The notes below the pieces were generated by a model. The model worked only from the letters and a program-made list of their open reading frames with translations, did not search any database and had not been told where the DNA came from. This document shows positions 25,099-33,596 of a DNA stretch of 53,876 nt, one piece after another. How positions within the stretch are numbered: the first letter of the stretch is position 1; each line of letters opens with the position of its first letter. Made by a program: the position numbers and the translations under genes. The stretch comes from Bacteroidaceae bacterium (lineage in GTDB: Bacteria; Bacteroidota; Bacteroidia; Bacteroidales; Bacteroidaceae), in contig JAKSLL010000020.1 in assembly GCA_024401215.1 (NCBI GenBank), forward strand, positions 1 through 53,876, given 5' to 3'.

Positions 25099-26685
25099 AT
25101 GAAAATAAACAGATTTATAAATTACATCTGCATTGCCTTTATGGCGTGTACATCAATGTTTGTTGCTTCTTGTGACGATAATGATACTTCTGAAACACCT
25201 TCAACTTCATCTGAAGAAGTGAAACTTCGTAATGCTTCCATCAATGAGGGTGCAGAAGTTAATGCTGATGAAGTTACATCAATCACTCTGTTGTATAACA
25301 CAACTGTTGCGGTTGCGTCTAATGCTAATATCACTTTGAATGGAACTCCTGTCATTGCCGAGAGTGGCAAGACAACAATAATGGAAGTTGTTGTGAAGAT
25401 GTCTCTTGAGGATGATAAGAGTTATACCCTTGTAATCCCAGCAGGCGCTATTGTAAGCACGAAAGACGCAAAATCTTTTGCACAAGAATTTAAATTGAAT
25501 TTCAAGACAAAGAAGATTGACCGTCCAAATGATGATTTACCTGACAATGATGCAATGGCAATGACTCGTAAGCTTGGCTATGGCTGGAATCTGGGTAACC
25601 ACTTCGACACCAGTGGAGGCCCGGCCGGACCATTCGACAAGTTCCCGGAGAGTTGGGGGAAATATTGGGACACAAAGTCTGTCACAGAGTCTTTGTATAA
25701 AAATCTTGCAGCAATTGGTGTTAAGACTGTTCGTATGCCAGTCACATGGGGTAACTATCAAGATTCAACATCGGTGGCTTATACCATTGAAAAGGCATAT
25801 ATGGATGAAATTGCTCAAAATGTAGAGTGGGCTGAGAAGGCCGGGTTGAACGTCATCCTCAATACTCATCACGATGAATATTGGCTCAATATTTTGGGTG
25901 CTTCTAAGAATAATGACACAAATGAGAAGGTAAAGGCACGTATTGAGGCTACTTGGAAGCAGATTGCAGAACGCTTCAAGGACAAGGGAGATTTCCTCAT
26001 GTTTGAGACTTTCAATGAGATTCAAGATGGAGGATGGGGCTGGGGAGCCAGCCGTACTGATGGAGGCAAGCAATACAGAGTTCTCAATGAGTGGAACCAG
26101 CTGGTTGTTGATGTAATCCGTGCTACTGGAGGCAACAATGCTACGCGCTGGATTGGTGTGCCAGGCTATGCTGCCAACCCAGCTTTCACATTAGACAATC
26201 TTACTCTCCCTAATGACCCTGCCAGCCACATCATGGTGGGTGTACATTGCTACGATCCATACGAATTCTGTACTACACGCAAATACTCAGAGTGGGGGCA
26301 CACAGGTGCAGCAAACAAAAAGGTTTCTGGCTCTGACGAGGACTATCTCGATGGACTCTTTAATAAGCTCAAGACAAAATACATCGATCACAACATCCCT
26401 TGCTACATGGGAGAGTTTGGCGCCACTATTCAGCCAACCAGCCGTGGCGAATTGTTCCGTGCCTACTATCTTGAGTACTTCTGTCGTTCTGCCTATTTCC
26501 ATGGCATTCCTGTCATGCTTTGGGACAACAACGCAAAAGATCAAAACGGTGAACCTTTCTATTTCGTCAACCATACAGATGGCACATTATATAATAAACC
26601 ATTGATGGAGATGATGATAAAAGCGTCAACAAGCGATGATGCAAACTACACACTTGAATCAGTTTATAATAACGCTCCAAAATAG
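25099..26685 (+). CDS. GH5 endo-beta-glucanase lipoprotein
   Basis: The 528-residue protein has a lipoprotein signal (FVASCDD, Cys about 25), an N-terminal SbsA/Big_5-like Ig domain (about 38-145) and a GH5 TIM barrel (about 155-525). Visible catalytic features are ETFNEI with the acid/base glutamate (near residue 307), VGVHCYDPYEFC, and YMGEFGA with the nucleophile glutamate (near 439). The RMPVTWG motif near 216 is also typical. The sequence style is like GH5_4 endoglucanases or xyloglucanases, but substrate cannot be fixed. As a surface lipoprotein it would make the first cut for SusCD import. ATG 25099 is chosen because it opens the signal peptide and fits the promoter at 25030. Confidence 0.92.
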   Translation: MKINRFINYICIAFMACTSMFVASCDDNDTSETPSTSSEEVKLRNASINEGAEVNADEVTSITLLYNTTVAVASNANITLNGTPVIAESGKTTIMEVVVKMSLEDDKSYTLVIPAGAIVSTKDAKSFAQEFKLNFKTKKIDRPNDDLPDNDAMAMTRKLGYGWNLGNHFDTSGGPAGPFDKFPESWGKYWDTKSVTESLYKNLAAIGVKTVRMPVTWGNYQDSTSVAYTIEKAYMDEIAQNVEWAEKAGLNVILNTHHDEYWLNILGASKNNDTNEKVKARIEATWKQIAERFKDKGDFLMFETFNEIQDGGWGWGASRTDGGKQYRVLNEWNQLVVDVIRATGGNNATRWIGVPGYAANPAFTLDNLTLPNDPASHIMVGVHCYDPYEFCTTRKYSEWGHTGAANKKVSGSDEDYLDGLFNKLKTKYIDHNIPCYMGEFGATIQPTSRGELFRAYYLEYFCRSAYFHGIPVMLWDNNAKDQNGEPFYFVNHTDGTLYNKPLMEMMIKASTSDDANYTLESVYNNAPK

Positions 26686-26693
26686 AGTGGTGG

Positions 26694-26869
26694 TTTGAAT
26701 ACAAGTTTCGCTTCACTTGTTGTGGAGTTAAAGGGTAGTTAAAGAGTAGTTAAAGTGACGAATGTCTGTATATGGCAAACGTCCCTTTAACTCCGAACGA
26801 AGTGATAACTCCTCTTTAACTCCACTTTAACTGCTAAAACTGAGCAAGTTGCAAACTTACGAAAGTTAA
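26694..26869. repeat. Dispersed GGAGTTAAAG-type intergenic repeat, copy 1
   Basis: The segment contains direct repeats of (g)gagttaaag and agtagttaaag followed by inverted copies (ctttaactcc), bounded by acaagtttcgc on the left and gcaagttgcaaac on the right. Related copies are at 28586, 30325, 37108 and 47472, always between genes. It can fold into a long hairpin. No gene is present. Confidence 0.7.
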
Positions 26870-26871
26870 AT

Positions 26872-26895
26872 TAAATAATATTGAATACCTACTTA
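26872..26895 (+). mobile_element. Solo right end of the MITE family
   Basis: These 24 bases match the right terminus of the 184-bp MITE at 44038 in 22 positions (taaataat.ttga.tacctactta). No left end is found upstream, so it is a remnant. It contains the TTG at 26881 that opens the DUF6057 frame. Confidence 0.6.
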
Positions 26896-28524
26896 ATTGC
26901 CTTGAATACAAAACAATTAAATATTATTACTATAGGAGTATCGCTATTATTAGGAATAGCGGTATTCCTGTTTTACTTCTTACGCTATCCACAAGCTCTA
27001 TCATATCAGGAGCAGTATCAGCTGTTTCTGCTTACAGGTGAGTATTTCGTTAACAATATAAAAAATGTGGGCGGGCTTGTCGAATATTTAGGGGAGTTCG
27101 TCATACAGTTTGGCTATGTAGAATGGGCAGGTGCTTTATTTGTCGGGGCAGTTTTCGCATTGCTCAATTTTGTTATTGCTAAAAGCTATTCCAATCCATT
27201 CCTCTCTTTAGTCCCATGCGCTTTGTTGCTTTGGCACCTTGGCGATGAAAATGTGCTTTTCACTTTTGTTATCGCGATTTTTCTTTCTGTGTCTCTCTAT
27301 CTCGTGATGAGGCGTACACATATACTATATGACGCGGTGACTATTCCTCTGCTTTATTGGTGTGTAGGTCCATGTGTGTGGATATATGTATTATTGAGAT
27401 TTATTCTCAGCGATGACAAGCGCAAGCTGTGGATATGGTCTGCATTGTCATGCATCTATATTGTTGCTATCCATCTTCTTGCTGCATATACAATTCTTGA
27501 TCAGCAGCCTATGACGAGTGTGATGAGCGGCACAAATTATTTTCGCGAACCTTTCTCTGTACCAGATTTGCAATATATAATTCCGGGTGTGATAGTCATT
27601 CTCGCTTTTCTTTCCCTGTATCTTGAAAAGCTAAATAAATATGTCAGTTACTCAATCTGCCTGATACTGTCAGCCGTGCTGTTTTATTATGCGGACAGCC
27701 AGGGGTATGACAAAGACAAATACGAGATGATGCGTCAGGATTATCTCGTCAGAAATGAGCGGTGGGATGAGGTCGTGAGAAATGCAGAAGAATATCAGGT
27801 GCCGGCGAATTTCTCGTCTGAATGCGTGAATCTCTCCCTTGCCATGACAGGTCAGCTTGCTGAACGCATGTTCACGTTTTATCAAAGCGGAGGTGATGCG
27901 TTATTCATGCCTATGGTGCGTGATCTCACAAGTAATCTGCCTACGATGGAGGCTTTCTACCATCTTGGCATGATAAATGAATCCTTGAGATATGCATGCG
28001 ACATGCAAGAGAGCATATTGAACGGTAAGAAAAGCGGTCGTCTGTGCAAGCGTATAGCAGAATGCTACATCATCAAGGGAGAGTACCAAATCGCCGCCAA
28101 ATATCTTAATCTGCTCAAGCAATCTCTCTACTACAGAGAATGGGCAGAAGAGGCTGAGGCATATCTTGGTGACGAGGCTCGAATAAACAATCATCCTCAA
28201 TGGGGCAAGCTGCGTGCCAATCGCTTCAACTTCGATTTCCTCTTCTATTATGATGATATGTATCTTGTTCTTGGACACCTGTTCAACAGCAATAAAAACA
28301 ATAAGATGGCATTAGAGTATTTCTTTGGTCAGTTGTTGCTGATAGGCAAAGCAGACATTTTTATGGAGTATCTCGAATGGGCCCAGCAGTATGGTGGGTA
28401 TTCATCAATGCCTCAGGGTTATGCTGACGCGTATAGATGCATCCAAAGTGGCGGCGACGTCATTGGGTCAAGCTATGGCGAATATGTGAGACGCATAGCA
28501 CAAGAAGCAGGTTTAGGCAGATAA
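26881..28524 (+). CDS. DUF6057 membrane protein with TPR-like tail
   Basis: The ~547-residue protein has about nine hydrophobic helices between residues 15 and 275 (the first being IITIGVSLLLGIAVFLFYFL), then a soluble C-terminal half of about 270 residues rich in helical Tyr/Ala/Leu repeats of TPR type (CKRIAECYIIKGEYQIAAKYL). This is the architecture of DUF6057 proteins of the Bacteroidales; function unknown. There is no ATG before residue ~140, so the start must be a TTG: 26881, which lies in a MITE end, or 26902. A CxxCH/PD40 lipoprotein gene follows about 110 bp later, and the two probably work together. Confidence 0.8.
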   Translation: MNTYLIALNTKQLNIITIGVSLLLGIAVFLFYFLRYPQALSYQEQYQLFLLTGEYFVNNIKNVGGLVEYLGEFVIQFGYVEWAGALFVGAVFALLNFVIAKSYSNPFLSLVPCALLLWHLGDENVLFTFVIAIFLSVSLYLVMRRTHILYDAVTIPLLYWCVGPCVWIYVLLRFILSDDKRKLWIWSALSCIYIVAIHLLAAYTILDQQPMTSVMSGTNYFREPFSVPDLQYIIPGVIVILAFLSLYLEKLNKYVSYSICLILSAVLFYYADSQGYDKDKYEMMRQDYLVRNERWDEVVRNAEEYQVPANFSSECVNLSLAMTGQLAERMFTFYQSGGDALFMPMVRDLTSNLPTMEAFYHLGMINESLRYACDMQESILNGKKSGRLCKRIAECYIIKGEYQIAAKYLNLLKQSLYYREWAEEAEAYLGDEARINNHPQWGKLRANRFNFDFLFYYDDMYLVLGHLFNSNKNNKMALEYFFGQLLLIGKADIFMEYLEWAQQYGGYSSMPQGYADAYRCIQSGGDVIGSSYGEYVRRIAQEAGLGR

Positions 28525-28585
28525 AGTTAATGTAAGTAGCTGTTCAGAAATAGTTATGGACACCTGCATAAATTATAAAAATACA

Positions 28586-28627
28586 AGTTTCGCTCTACTT
28601 TAACTCTCCAAAACGAGCAAGTTTGAA
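28586..28627. repeat. Dispersed intergenic repeat, short copy 2
   Basis: caagtttcgctctactttaa and gagcaagttt match the ends of the repeat at 26694 with the middle missing. It sits between the DUF6057 gene and its lipoprotein partner. Confidence 0.55.
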
Positions 28628-28637
28628 TTATAAAAAT

Positions 28638-30173
28638 ATGACTTTGTTCTTAAAACAAAATATGATAGAAGAGGCAATAAAGCGATTTCAGTCGCAAAAT
28701 ATCTCAATCATCAATACTCTCTTGGCAGTATGCCTTACCTCCAGCATCTTGCTTTCTTCCTGTATGAAGGCTGTAGAGAACCCGCAAGTTGTCAATGAGA
28801 ATCCGCAGATATTCCCCGACTATGTGGGGGTTACCATTCCTGCAGGCATTGCACCTATGAATTTCAATGTCATTGGTGAGGATGTGGAGTGTGTGGATGT
28901 GGTGGCTAAAGGCAGCAAAGGGGGTGAAATGCATGTACAAGGCGATTATGCCGACTTTGATATAGATGAATGGCATGCGTTGACATCCCAGAATAAGGGG
29001 GCGGAAATTGTCTTTACCGTTAGTGTTCTTTCAAAAACTAAATGGATTCAATACAAGCCTTTTGCAATGTTTGTAAGCAATTATCCGCTTGACGACTATG
29101 GCATTACCTATCGTCTTCTCGCTCCAGGCTATGAGACGGCTGGCAATATAGGCATTTATCAGCGTGACATTCACTCTTTTGATGAGGATAAAATCTTTCA
29201 TGAGACAGCTGTCCCAGGTCAATGTATGAACTGCCATACTGCCAATCGTTGCAATCCAGAGCAGTTCCTCATCCATCTTCGTGGCGATAAGGACGGAACA
29301 ATCATACAGCAGAAAGACAAGAGGGTCGTTATGAACACTCTGACAGATCAGACAAGAGCCAATTGCAGTTATAGCTATTGGCATCCTAATGGCAAATATA
29401 TAGCATCGTCAACTAATGTTATCCGTCAGTTATTTCACGTGAGTGATGAGCGGCGTATAGAGGCATTCGACACAATGAGCGATGTGCTTGTCATAGATGT
29501 AGATAACAACCAACTCATTGTTGACGAGCGTTTTCAGACGAATGATTTTGAGACTTACCCTGTGTTCTCCGCAGATGGAAAGACAATCTTTTATTGTTCA
29601 AGCCGATACTATCAAATTCCGCAAGAACTTGACAGCATAAAATATAGCTTGTGCAAGGTGTCTTTTGATGTTGAGAAAGGGCGTTTCGGAGAAAGGATAG
29701 ATACGTTGCTTAATGCCGAAACTCTTCATAAGAGTTTCACATTTCCTCGCCCTTCTTACGATGGGAAATGGCTGCTGCTCAGCGTCGCCAACTATGGCAA
29801 TTTCCCTGTAAACCATAAAGAAGCAGATATTCATATTATGAATCTTGCGACGGGTGAGATGCGCAGTATGGATGAGATAAATAGTGATGATGTGGATTCT
29901 TTTCACAATTGGAGTTCAAATAGCCATTGGATAGTGTTCTCTTCTCGCCGTGGCGATGGATTATTCACAAAAGCATATTTCTCGTCGATAGATGAGCAGG
30001 GCAGAGGCACAAAGCCTTTCCTACTGCCGCAGCGCAATCCTTTGAGATACTATTCAGAGCAGTTTCATGCTTTCAACTGTCCTGACTTCACAGCAGGTAA
30101 GGTGTCTTTTGATGCTCGTTCTGCGGGCAAGGATGTGATAGATGGCAATAGAACGAATGTGTCTGTTAGATAG
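28638..30173 (+). CDS. PD40/TolB-like lipoprotein with CxxCH motif
   Basis: The ~511-residue protein has a lipoprotein signal (ILLSSCMK). An N-terminal beta domain of about 130 residues is followed by a CMNCH motif near residue 195 (a CxxCH heme-binding signature) within a Cys-containing segment (CMNCHTANRC). From about 225 to the end are WD40-like/TolB propeller repeats (YSYWHPNGKYIASST, YPVFSADGKTIFYCSS, RPSYDGKWLLLS, WSSNSHWIVFSSRR). One CxxCH suggests a single c-type heme if a cytochrome maturation system exists; otherwise the cysteines may bind metal. ATG 28638 is chosen; ATG 28662 is an alternative that shortens the n-region. It follows the DUF6057 gene in the same orientation. Function unknown. 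Confidence 0.8.
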   Translation: MTLFLKQNMIEEAIKRFQSQNISIINTLLAVCLTSSILLSSCMKAVENPQVVNENPQIFPDYVGVTIPAGIAPMNFNVIGEDVECVDVVAKGSKGGEMHVQGDYADFDIDEWHALTSQNKGAEIVFTVSVLSKTKWIQYKPFAMFVSNYPLDDYGITYRLLAPGYETAGNIGIYQRDIHSFDEDKIFHETAVPGQCMNCHTANRCNPEQFLIHLRGDKDGTIIQQKDKRVVMNTLTDQTRANCSYSYWHPNGKYIASSTNVIRQLFHVSDERRIEAFDTMSDVLVIDVDNNQLIVDERFQTNDFETYPVFSADGKTIFYCSSRYYQIPQELDSIKYSLCKVSFDVEKGRFGERIDTLLNAETLHKSFTFPRPSYDGKWLLLSVANYGNFPVNHKEADIHIMNLATGEMRSMDEINSDDVDSFHNWSSNSHWIVFSSRRGDGLFTKAYFSSIDEQGRGTKPFLLPQRNPLRYYSEQFHAFNCPDFTAGKVSFDARSAGKDVIDGNRTNVSVR

Positions 30174-30324
30174 AATTCAGTTTTTCTTGTTAAGTAGTTA
30201 TTCAAAACAAATCATCTTTTATTACGCGACATTAAGTCCGCCACAAAGTTACAATATATTTCTTAAATGTCAGCAAGTAATCATTGTCTTTAAGTATGTG
30301 TTCAGAATTAGTTTTTCAATTTCT
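30174..30324. other. Gene-free AT-rich stretch
   Basis: No gene is supported. The segment ttaagtagttattcaaaac near 30189 resembles the MITE terminus (agtaggtgatcaaaa) but is too degraded to call. Confidence 0.3.
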
Positions 30325-30396
30325 ATTCAACTTTCGCTTTGCAACTTGCTCTATTTAGGGAGTTAAAGAGATGTTAAAAGCGGAGTTATCGCTTCG
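30325..30396. repeat. Dispersed GGAGTTAAAG-type repeat, copy 4
   Basis: It starts caactttcgc and contains gcaacttgctc, gggagttaaagag and cggagttatcgcttcgctcc, all of which recur in the copies at 26694, 37108 and 47472. It is abutted on the right by a half MITE. Confidence 0.6.
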
Positions 30397-30470
30397 CTCC
30401 TTCTGTTGAAGATAGTAATCTGTATCAAAATAGAGAATATCTATTATGAATCTAATTTTGATCGCCTGCT
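30397..30470 (-). mobile_element. Half MITE, reverse orientation
   Basis: The reverse complement matches the left ~74 bp of the 184-bp MITE (taatctg, atcaaaatagag, atatctattat, ctaattttgatc, cct.ct all conserved) with about ten differences. The terminal end faces right and is followed by TA at 30471-30472. The other half is missing and its place is taken by the dispersed repeat. Confidence 0.75.
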
Positions 30471-30667
30471 TATGAAATTATGCCGCATCTTCTACGCTAT
30501 GAATAATATAGGTTGTGAAACATGGAGAAAAAATGTATGTTTACAAAAAAAACCAGAATTGATTGAACAATCCTGGGGATAGGTTCGAGACGCAAATATG
30601 ATTCACGGCTCATACCATTGCAAATCTACAACATTATTTAATTCCCACCAAACATTTATCAAAAAAA

Positions 30668-30928
30668 ATGCCACAAGACGCAGAAAAACTCACTCTCGCC
30701 ATCGAAAAAGTCAAATCCGACATCCTCCGCGAAGTAAACGACATCCTTCCGCGCCGTGTCGGAGTACTCGCAGTCAACCTCTTTCGGCAGAACTTCCGCA
30801 ACGCAGGATTCATGGACGGCACAAACCACCCATGGAAGACTACAAGACGGCAGCTCGGCAAAGGCAAAGACTCCAAATACACCCCGCTCACATCACGCCG
30901 CAACCACCTCATGATGTCCACCACCTAA
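30668..30928 (+). pseudogene. Phage virion morphogenesis (gpG-like) gene fragment
   Basis: The 86-residue frame resembles the N-terminal part of Mu-like phage virion morphogenesis proteins from Bacteroidales prophages: an N-terminal helix (AIEKVKSDILREVNDILPRRVGVLAVNLF, written here only as a description of residues 10-38), then FRQNFRNAGFMDG, HPWKTTRRQLGKGKDSKY and PLTSRRNHLM. The real protein normally continues for 60 or more residues. Here the frame stops at 30926, while the expected continuation (TLVTVNS) is found in another frame just after, so a frameshift plus truncation is likely. The GC content is visibly higher than in the flanks. No other phage gene is nearby, so this is a remnant. 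Confidence 0.65.
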
Positions 30929-31066
30929 CCCTTGTAACGGTAAACTCCAATAGCCAAAAAACGTTTTAATAATCATCATTTGGAAGACGTTTCATGTCGT
31001 CAACGAAAAATGTCTGTCAAAAGAAGTGATGCTTCGTTTTTTATTCGTAAATTTGCAATTTTAGTA
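30929..31066. other. Gene-free stretch after phage remnant
   Basis: About 140 bp without a gene. Several short stems occur (gaagacgtttcatgtcgtc). Boundaries of the phage remnant could not be defined. Confidence 0.3.
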
Positions 31067-31293
31067 AGTGTTCATCATATTACTTGTATTTTACGCTTTC
31101 TTCTTGAAGCAGTTTTTCGTGAGTTATGAATGATTAATGTGAGCATAGTGACAGGATATTCAGCTTCTGAGAAATCAAAAAGGACAAGCGGAAAGATGCC
31201 GAGAAGGTATGCTGCAAGGGAGTGTCAAAAGAGGACACCATAAATAATGAGAACACCTGCTGTGTATCATACACTTTATTTTGAACACCAACT
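31067..31293 (+). mobile_element. Diverged MITE relative (about 227 bp)
   Basis: The right terminus (ttattttgaacaccaact, then TA) matches the MITE right end in about 16 of 19 positions. The left terminus (TA, agtgttcatcatatta) is a shortened form of the left end. Internal patches (gcatagtgac.ggat, tcaaaagag, agaacacct) align with the central part of the 184-bp elements. Overall similarity is low, so this is a tentative family member. It ends about 76 bp before the prfC start. Confidence 0.4.
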
Positions 31294-31369
31294 TATAAAT
31301 TAAATACGCTCTGCGCTTCGTGACTTTTTGTTTGCACCGCCGCAAGAGAATTCAATAGTTATAGTTTTT

Positions 31370-32962
31370 ATGAATGAGATAGAAAGAAGACGCACATTTG
31401 CCATCATTTCACACCCGGATGCGGGTAAGACAACCCTTACAGAAAAACTCCTGCTTTTCGGAGGCCAGATCCAAGTGGCTGGAGCCGTAAAAAGCAATAA
31501 GATAAAGAAGACTGCCACATCCGACTGGATGGAAATAGAGAAGCAGCGTGGTATCTCCGTCAGTACATCTGTGATGGAGTTCGACTATCTTCCATCTTCT
31601 GCCGACCAAAGTCAAGCTCCATACAAGGTGAATATCCTCGACACTCCTGGACACCAGGATTTCGCCGAGGACACATTCCGCACACTCACAGCCGTCGATT
31701 CTGCAATCATCGTGATTGACGGAGCGAAAGGTGTGGAGGCGCAGACACGCAAGCTCATGACGGTGTGCCGTATGCGCAAGACTCCTGTGATTGTGTTCAT
31801 CAACAAGATGGACCGCGAGGGCAAAGACCCATTCGACCTCCTCGACGAGGTGGAGAGCGAACTGCAAATCAGCGTCCGCCCACTCTCATGGCCTATCAAT
31901 CAGGGAGCACGCTTCAAGGGCGTATATAACATCTATGAGCAGAATCTCAACCTCTTCACCCCAAACAAGCAGATTGTGACCGAGAAAGTGAATGTGGATA
32001 TCAACTCCGCTGAACTTGACGAGCGTGTCGGAGCAGACGACGCAGAGAAGTTGCGCGAAGACCTTGAGATGATTGATGGAGTGTATGACGACTTTAATGT
32101 GGAGTCATATCTCAATGCAGATGTCGCTCCTGTATTCTTCGGTTCGGCTCTCAACAACTTCGGTGTGCAAGAGCTCCTTGACTGCTTCGTGGAGATAGCA
32201 CCAAACCCTCGCCCAACAACAGCCGAGGAGCGCATGGTGCAGCCAGAAGAGCCAAAGTTCACTGGATTCATATTTAAGATAACAGCAAACATCGACCCTA
32301 ACCACCGTTCATGTACAGCTTTCTGCAAGGTTTGTTCAGGAAAGTTCGTTCGCAACGCTCCATATCTGCATGTAAGAAATGGCAAGACTGTCAGATTCTC
32401 TTCTCCAACACAGTTCATGGCACAGAAGAAGAGCACTATCGACGAAGCTTATCCAGGCGACATCGTCGGTCTGCCAGACAATGGCATATTTAAGATTGGC
32501 GACACACTCACAGAAGGTGAGAATCTCCATTTCAAAGGCCTGCCTTCTTTCTCTCCAGAGATGTTCAAATACATCGAGAATGCTGACCCTATGAAGACAA
32601 AGCAGCTCGAAAAGGGTATAAACCAGCTTATGGACGAAGGTGTTGCCCAGCTGTTTGTCAACAAATTCAATGGTCGTAAGATCATCGGTACTGTAGGCCA
32701 GCTCCAGTTTGAGGTTATCCAGTACCGCCTTGAAAACGAATATAACGCAAAATGCCGTTGGGAACCTGTGAGCCTCTACAAGGCATGCTGGGTGGAAAGT
32801 GACGATGAGGCAGAACTTGAGGCATTCAAGAAGCGCAAGTACCAGTTCATGGCGAAAGACAAAGACGGCAGAGACGTGTTCCTTGCCGACTCCAACTATG
32901 TGCTCCAGATGGCTCAGCAAGATTTCAAGCACATTAAGTTCCACTTCACAAGCGAGTTTTAG
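31370..32962 (+). CDS. prfC: Peptide chain release factor 3
   Basis: The ~530-residue GTPase recycles RF1/RF2 from the ribosome after peptide release. The G1 motif is [12 protein letters not shown] (near residue 16), the switch segment is [15 protein letters not shown]3 is [12 protein letters not shown] and G4 is [12 protein letters not shown]. These are RF3-specific forms rather than EF-G. The C-terminal domain II/III segments ([29 protein letters not shown]) are complete. ATG 31370 is chosen because it opens [19 protein letters not shown], the standard RF3 start; the frame is open further upstream. It is followed 34 bp later by the threonylcarbamoyl-AMP synthase gene. Confidence 0.96.
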   Translation: MNEIERRRTFAIISHPDAGKTTLTEKLLLFGGQIQVAGAVKSNKIKKTATSDWMEIEKQRGISVSTSVMEFDYLPSSADQSQAPYKVNILDTPGHQDFAEDTFRTLTAVDSAIIVIDGAKGVEAQTRKLMTVCRMRKTPVIVFINKMDREGKDPFDLLDEVESELQISVRPLSWPINQGARFKGVYNIYEQNLNLFTPNKQIVTEKVNVDINSAELDERVGADDAEKLREDLEMIDGVYDDFNVESYLNADVAPVFFGSALNNFGVQELLDCFVEIAPNPRPTTAEERMVQPEEPKFTGFIFKITANIDPNHRSCTAFCKVCSGKFVRNAPYLHVRNGKTVRFSSPTQFMAQKKSTIDEAYPGDIVGLPDNGIFKIGDTLTEGENLHFKGLPSFSPEMFKYIENADPMKTKQLEKGINQLMDEGVAQLFVNKFNGRKIIGTVGQLQFEVIQYRLENEYNAKCRWEPVSLYKACWVESDDEAELEAFKKRKYQFMAKDKDGRDVFLADSNYVLQMAQQDFKHIKFHFTSEF

Positions 32963-32996
32963 TAACAAATAAACAGGTGTTCATAAATAAATCAAT

Positions 32997-33563
32997 ATGC
33001 TTCAAGACGAGATAAAAAAAGCTATAGAGGTGCTTAAGGCTGGCGGCGTGATTCTTTACCCTACCGACACGGTATGGGGCATAGGTTGTGACGCCACAAA
33101 TCCAGAGGCTGTGAAAAAAGTCTATGACATAAAGAAGCGCGAAGACAGCAAGGCTCTCATCTGTCTGGTTGACAGCGATGTGCGTCTGCAGAGATACGTA
33201 CGCAATGTGGCAGATGTGACATGGGACCTCATTGAGTATGCCGACAAGCCGCTCACAATAATATATGACAACGCTTTTGGCTTGGCGGAGAATCTCCTTG
33301 CAGAAGACGGCAGCGTAGGCATCCGCATCACAAAAGAGGAGTTTTCGAAGGAGCTGTGTTTTCGCTTCCAGAAAGCTATCGTCAGCACAAGTGCTAACAT
33401 CAGCGGCGAACCTACTGCTGAGACTTTCGACGAAATCAGCGAGGAGATAAAGAATGCTGTTGACTATGTTGTGAAATACAACCGCCAATGCCGCGAAAAG
33501 CATAAGCCATCAAGCATCATCAAGATGAAGGATAACGGAGAATTTACTATCATCCGCAAATAA
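32997..33563 (+). CDS. tsaC: L-threonylcarbamoyladenylate synthase (Sua5/YrdC family)
   Basis: The 188-residue protein makes threonylcarbamoyl-AMP for the t6A modification of ANN-decoding tRNAs. The YrdC-type fold is shown by GGVILYPTDTVWGIGCDA (near 17-34), IKKREDSKALICLV, VGIRITKEEF and IVSTSANISGEP. It lacks the extra C-terminal Sua5 domain, so it is the short TsaC/YrdC form. It starts 34 bp after prfC and precedes the ClC gene in the same direction. Confidence 0.93.
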   Translation: MLQDEIKKAIEVLKAGGVILYPTDTVWGIGCDATNPEAVKKVYDIKKREDSKALICLVDSDVRLQRYVRNVADVTWDLIEYADKPLTIIYDNAFGLAENLLAEDGSVGIRITKEEFSKELCFRFQKAIVSTSANISGEPTAETFDEISEEIKNAVDYVVKYNRQCREKHKPSSIIKMKDNGEFTIIRK

Positions 33564-33596
33564 TTCGTTTATAAGTAGCTGTTCAAAAGAGAGTTA

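Noticed and set aside
30560-30600. T-arm-like ggttcgagac as a tRNA fragment or phage attachment site
   Set aside because: The flanking bases cannot form the T-stem and no acceptor stem is found; match to the loop alone is not enough.
30598-30969. 123-residue frame across the phage fragment
   Set aside because: It is Arg/His/Pro-rich from reading the phage gene in the wrong frame; only its last residues may reflect the frameshifted continuation.
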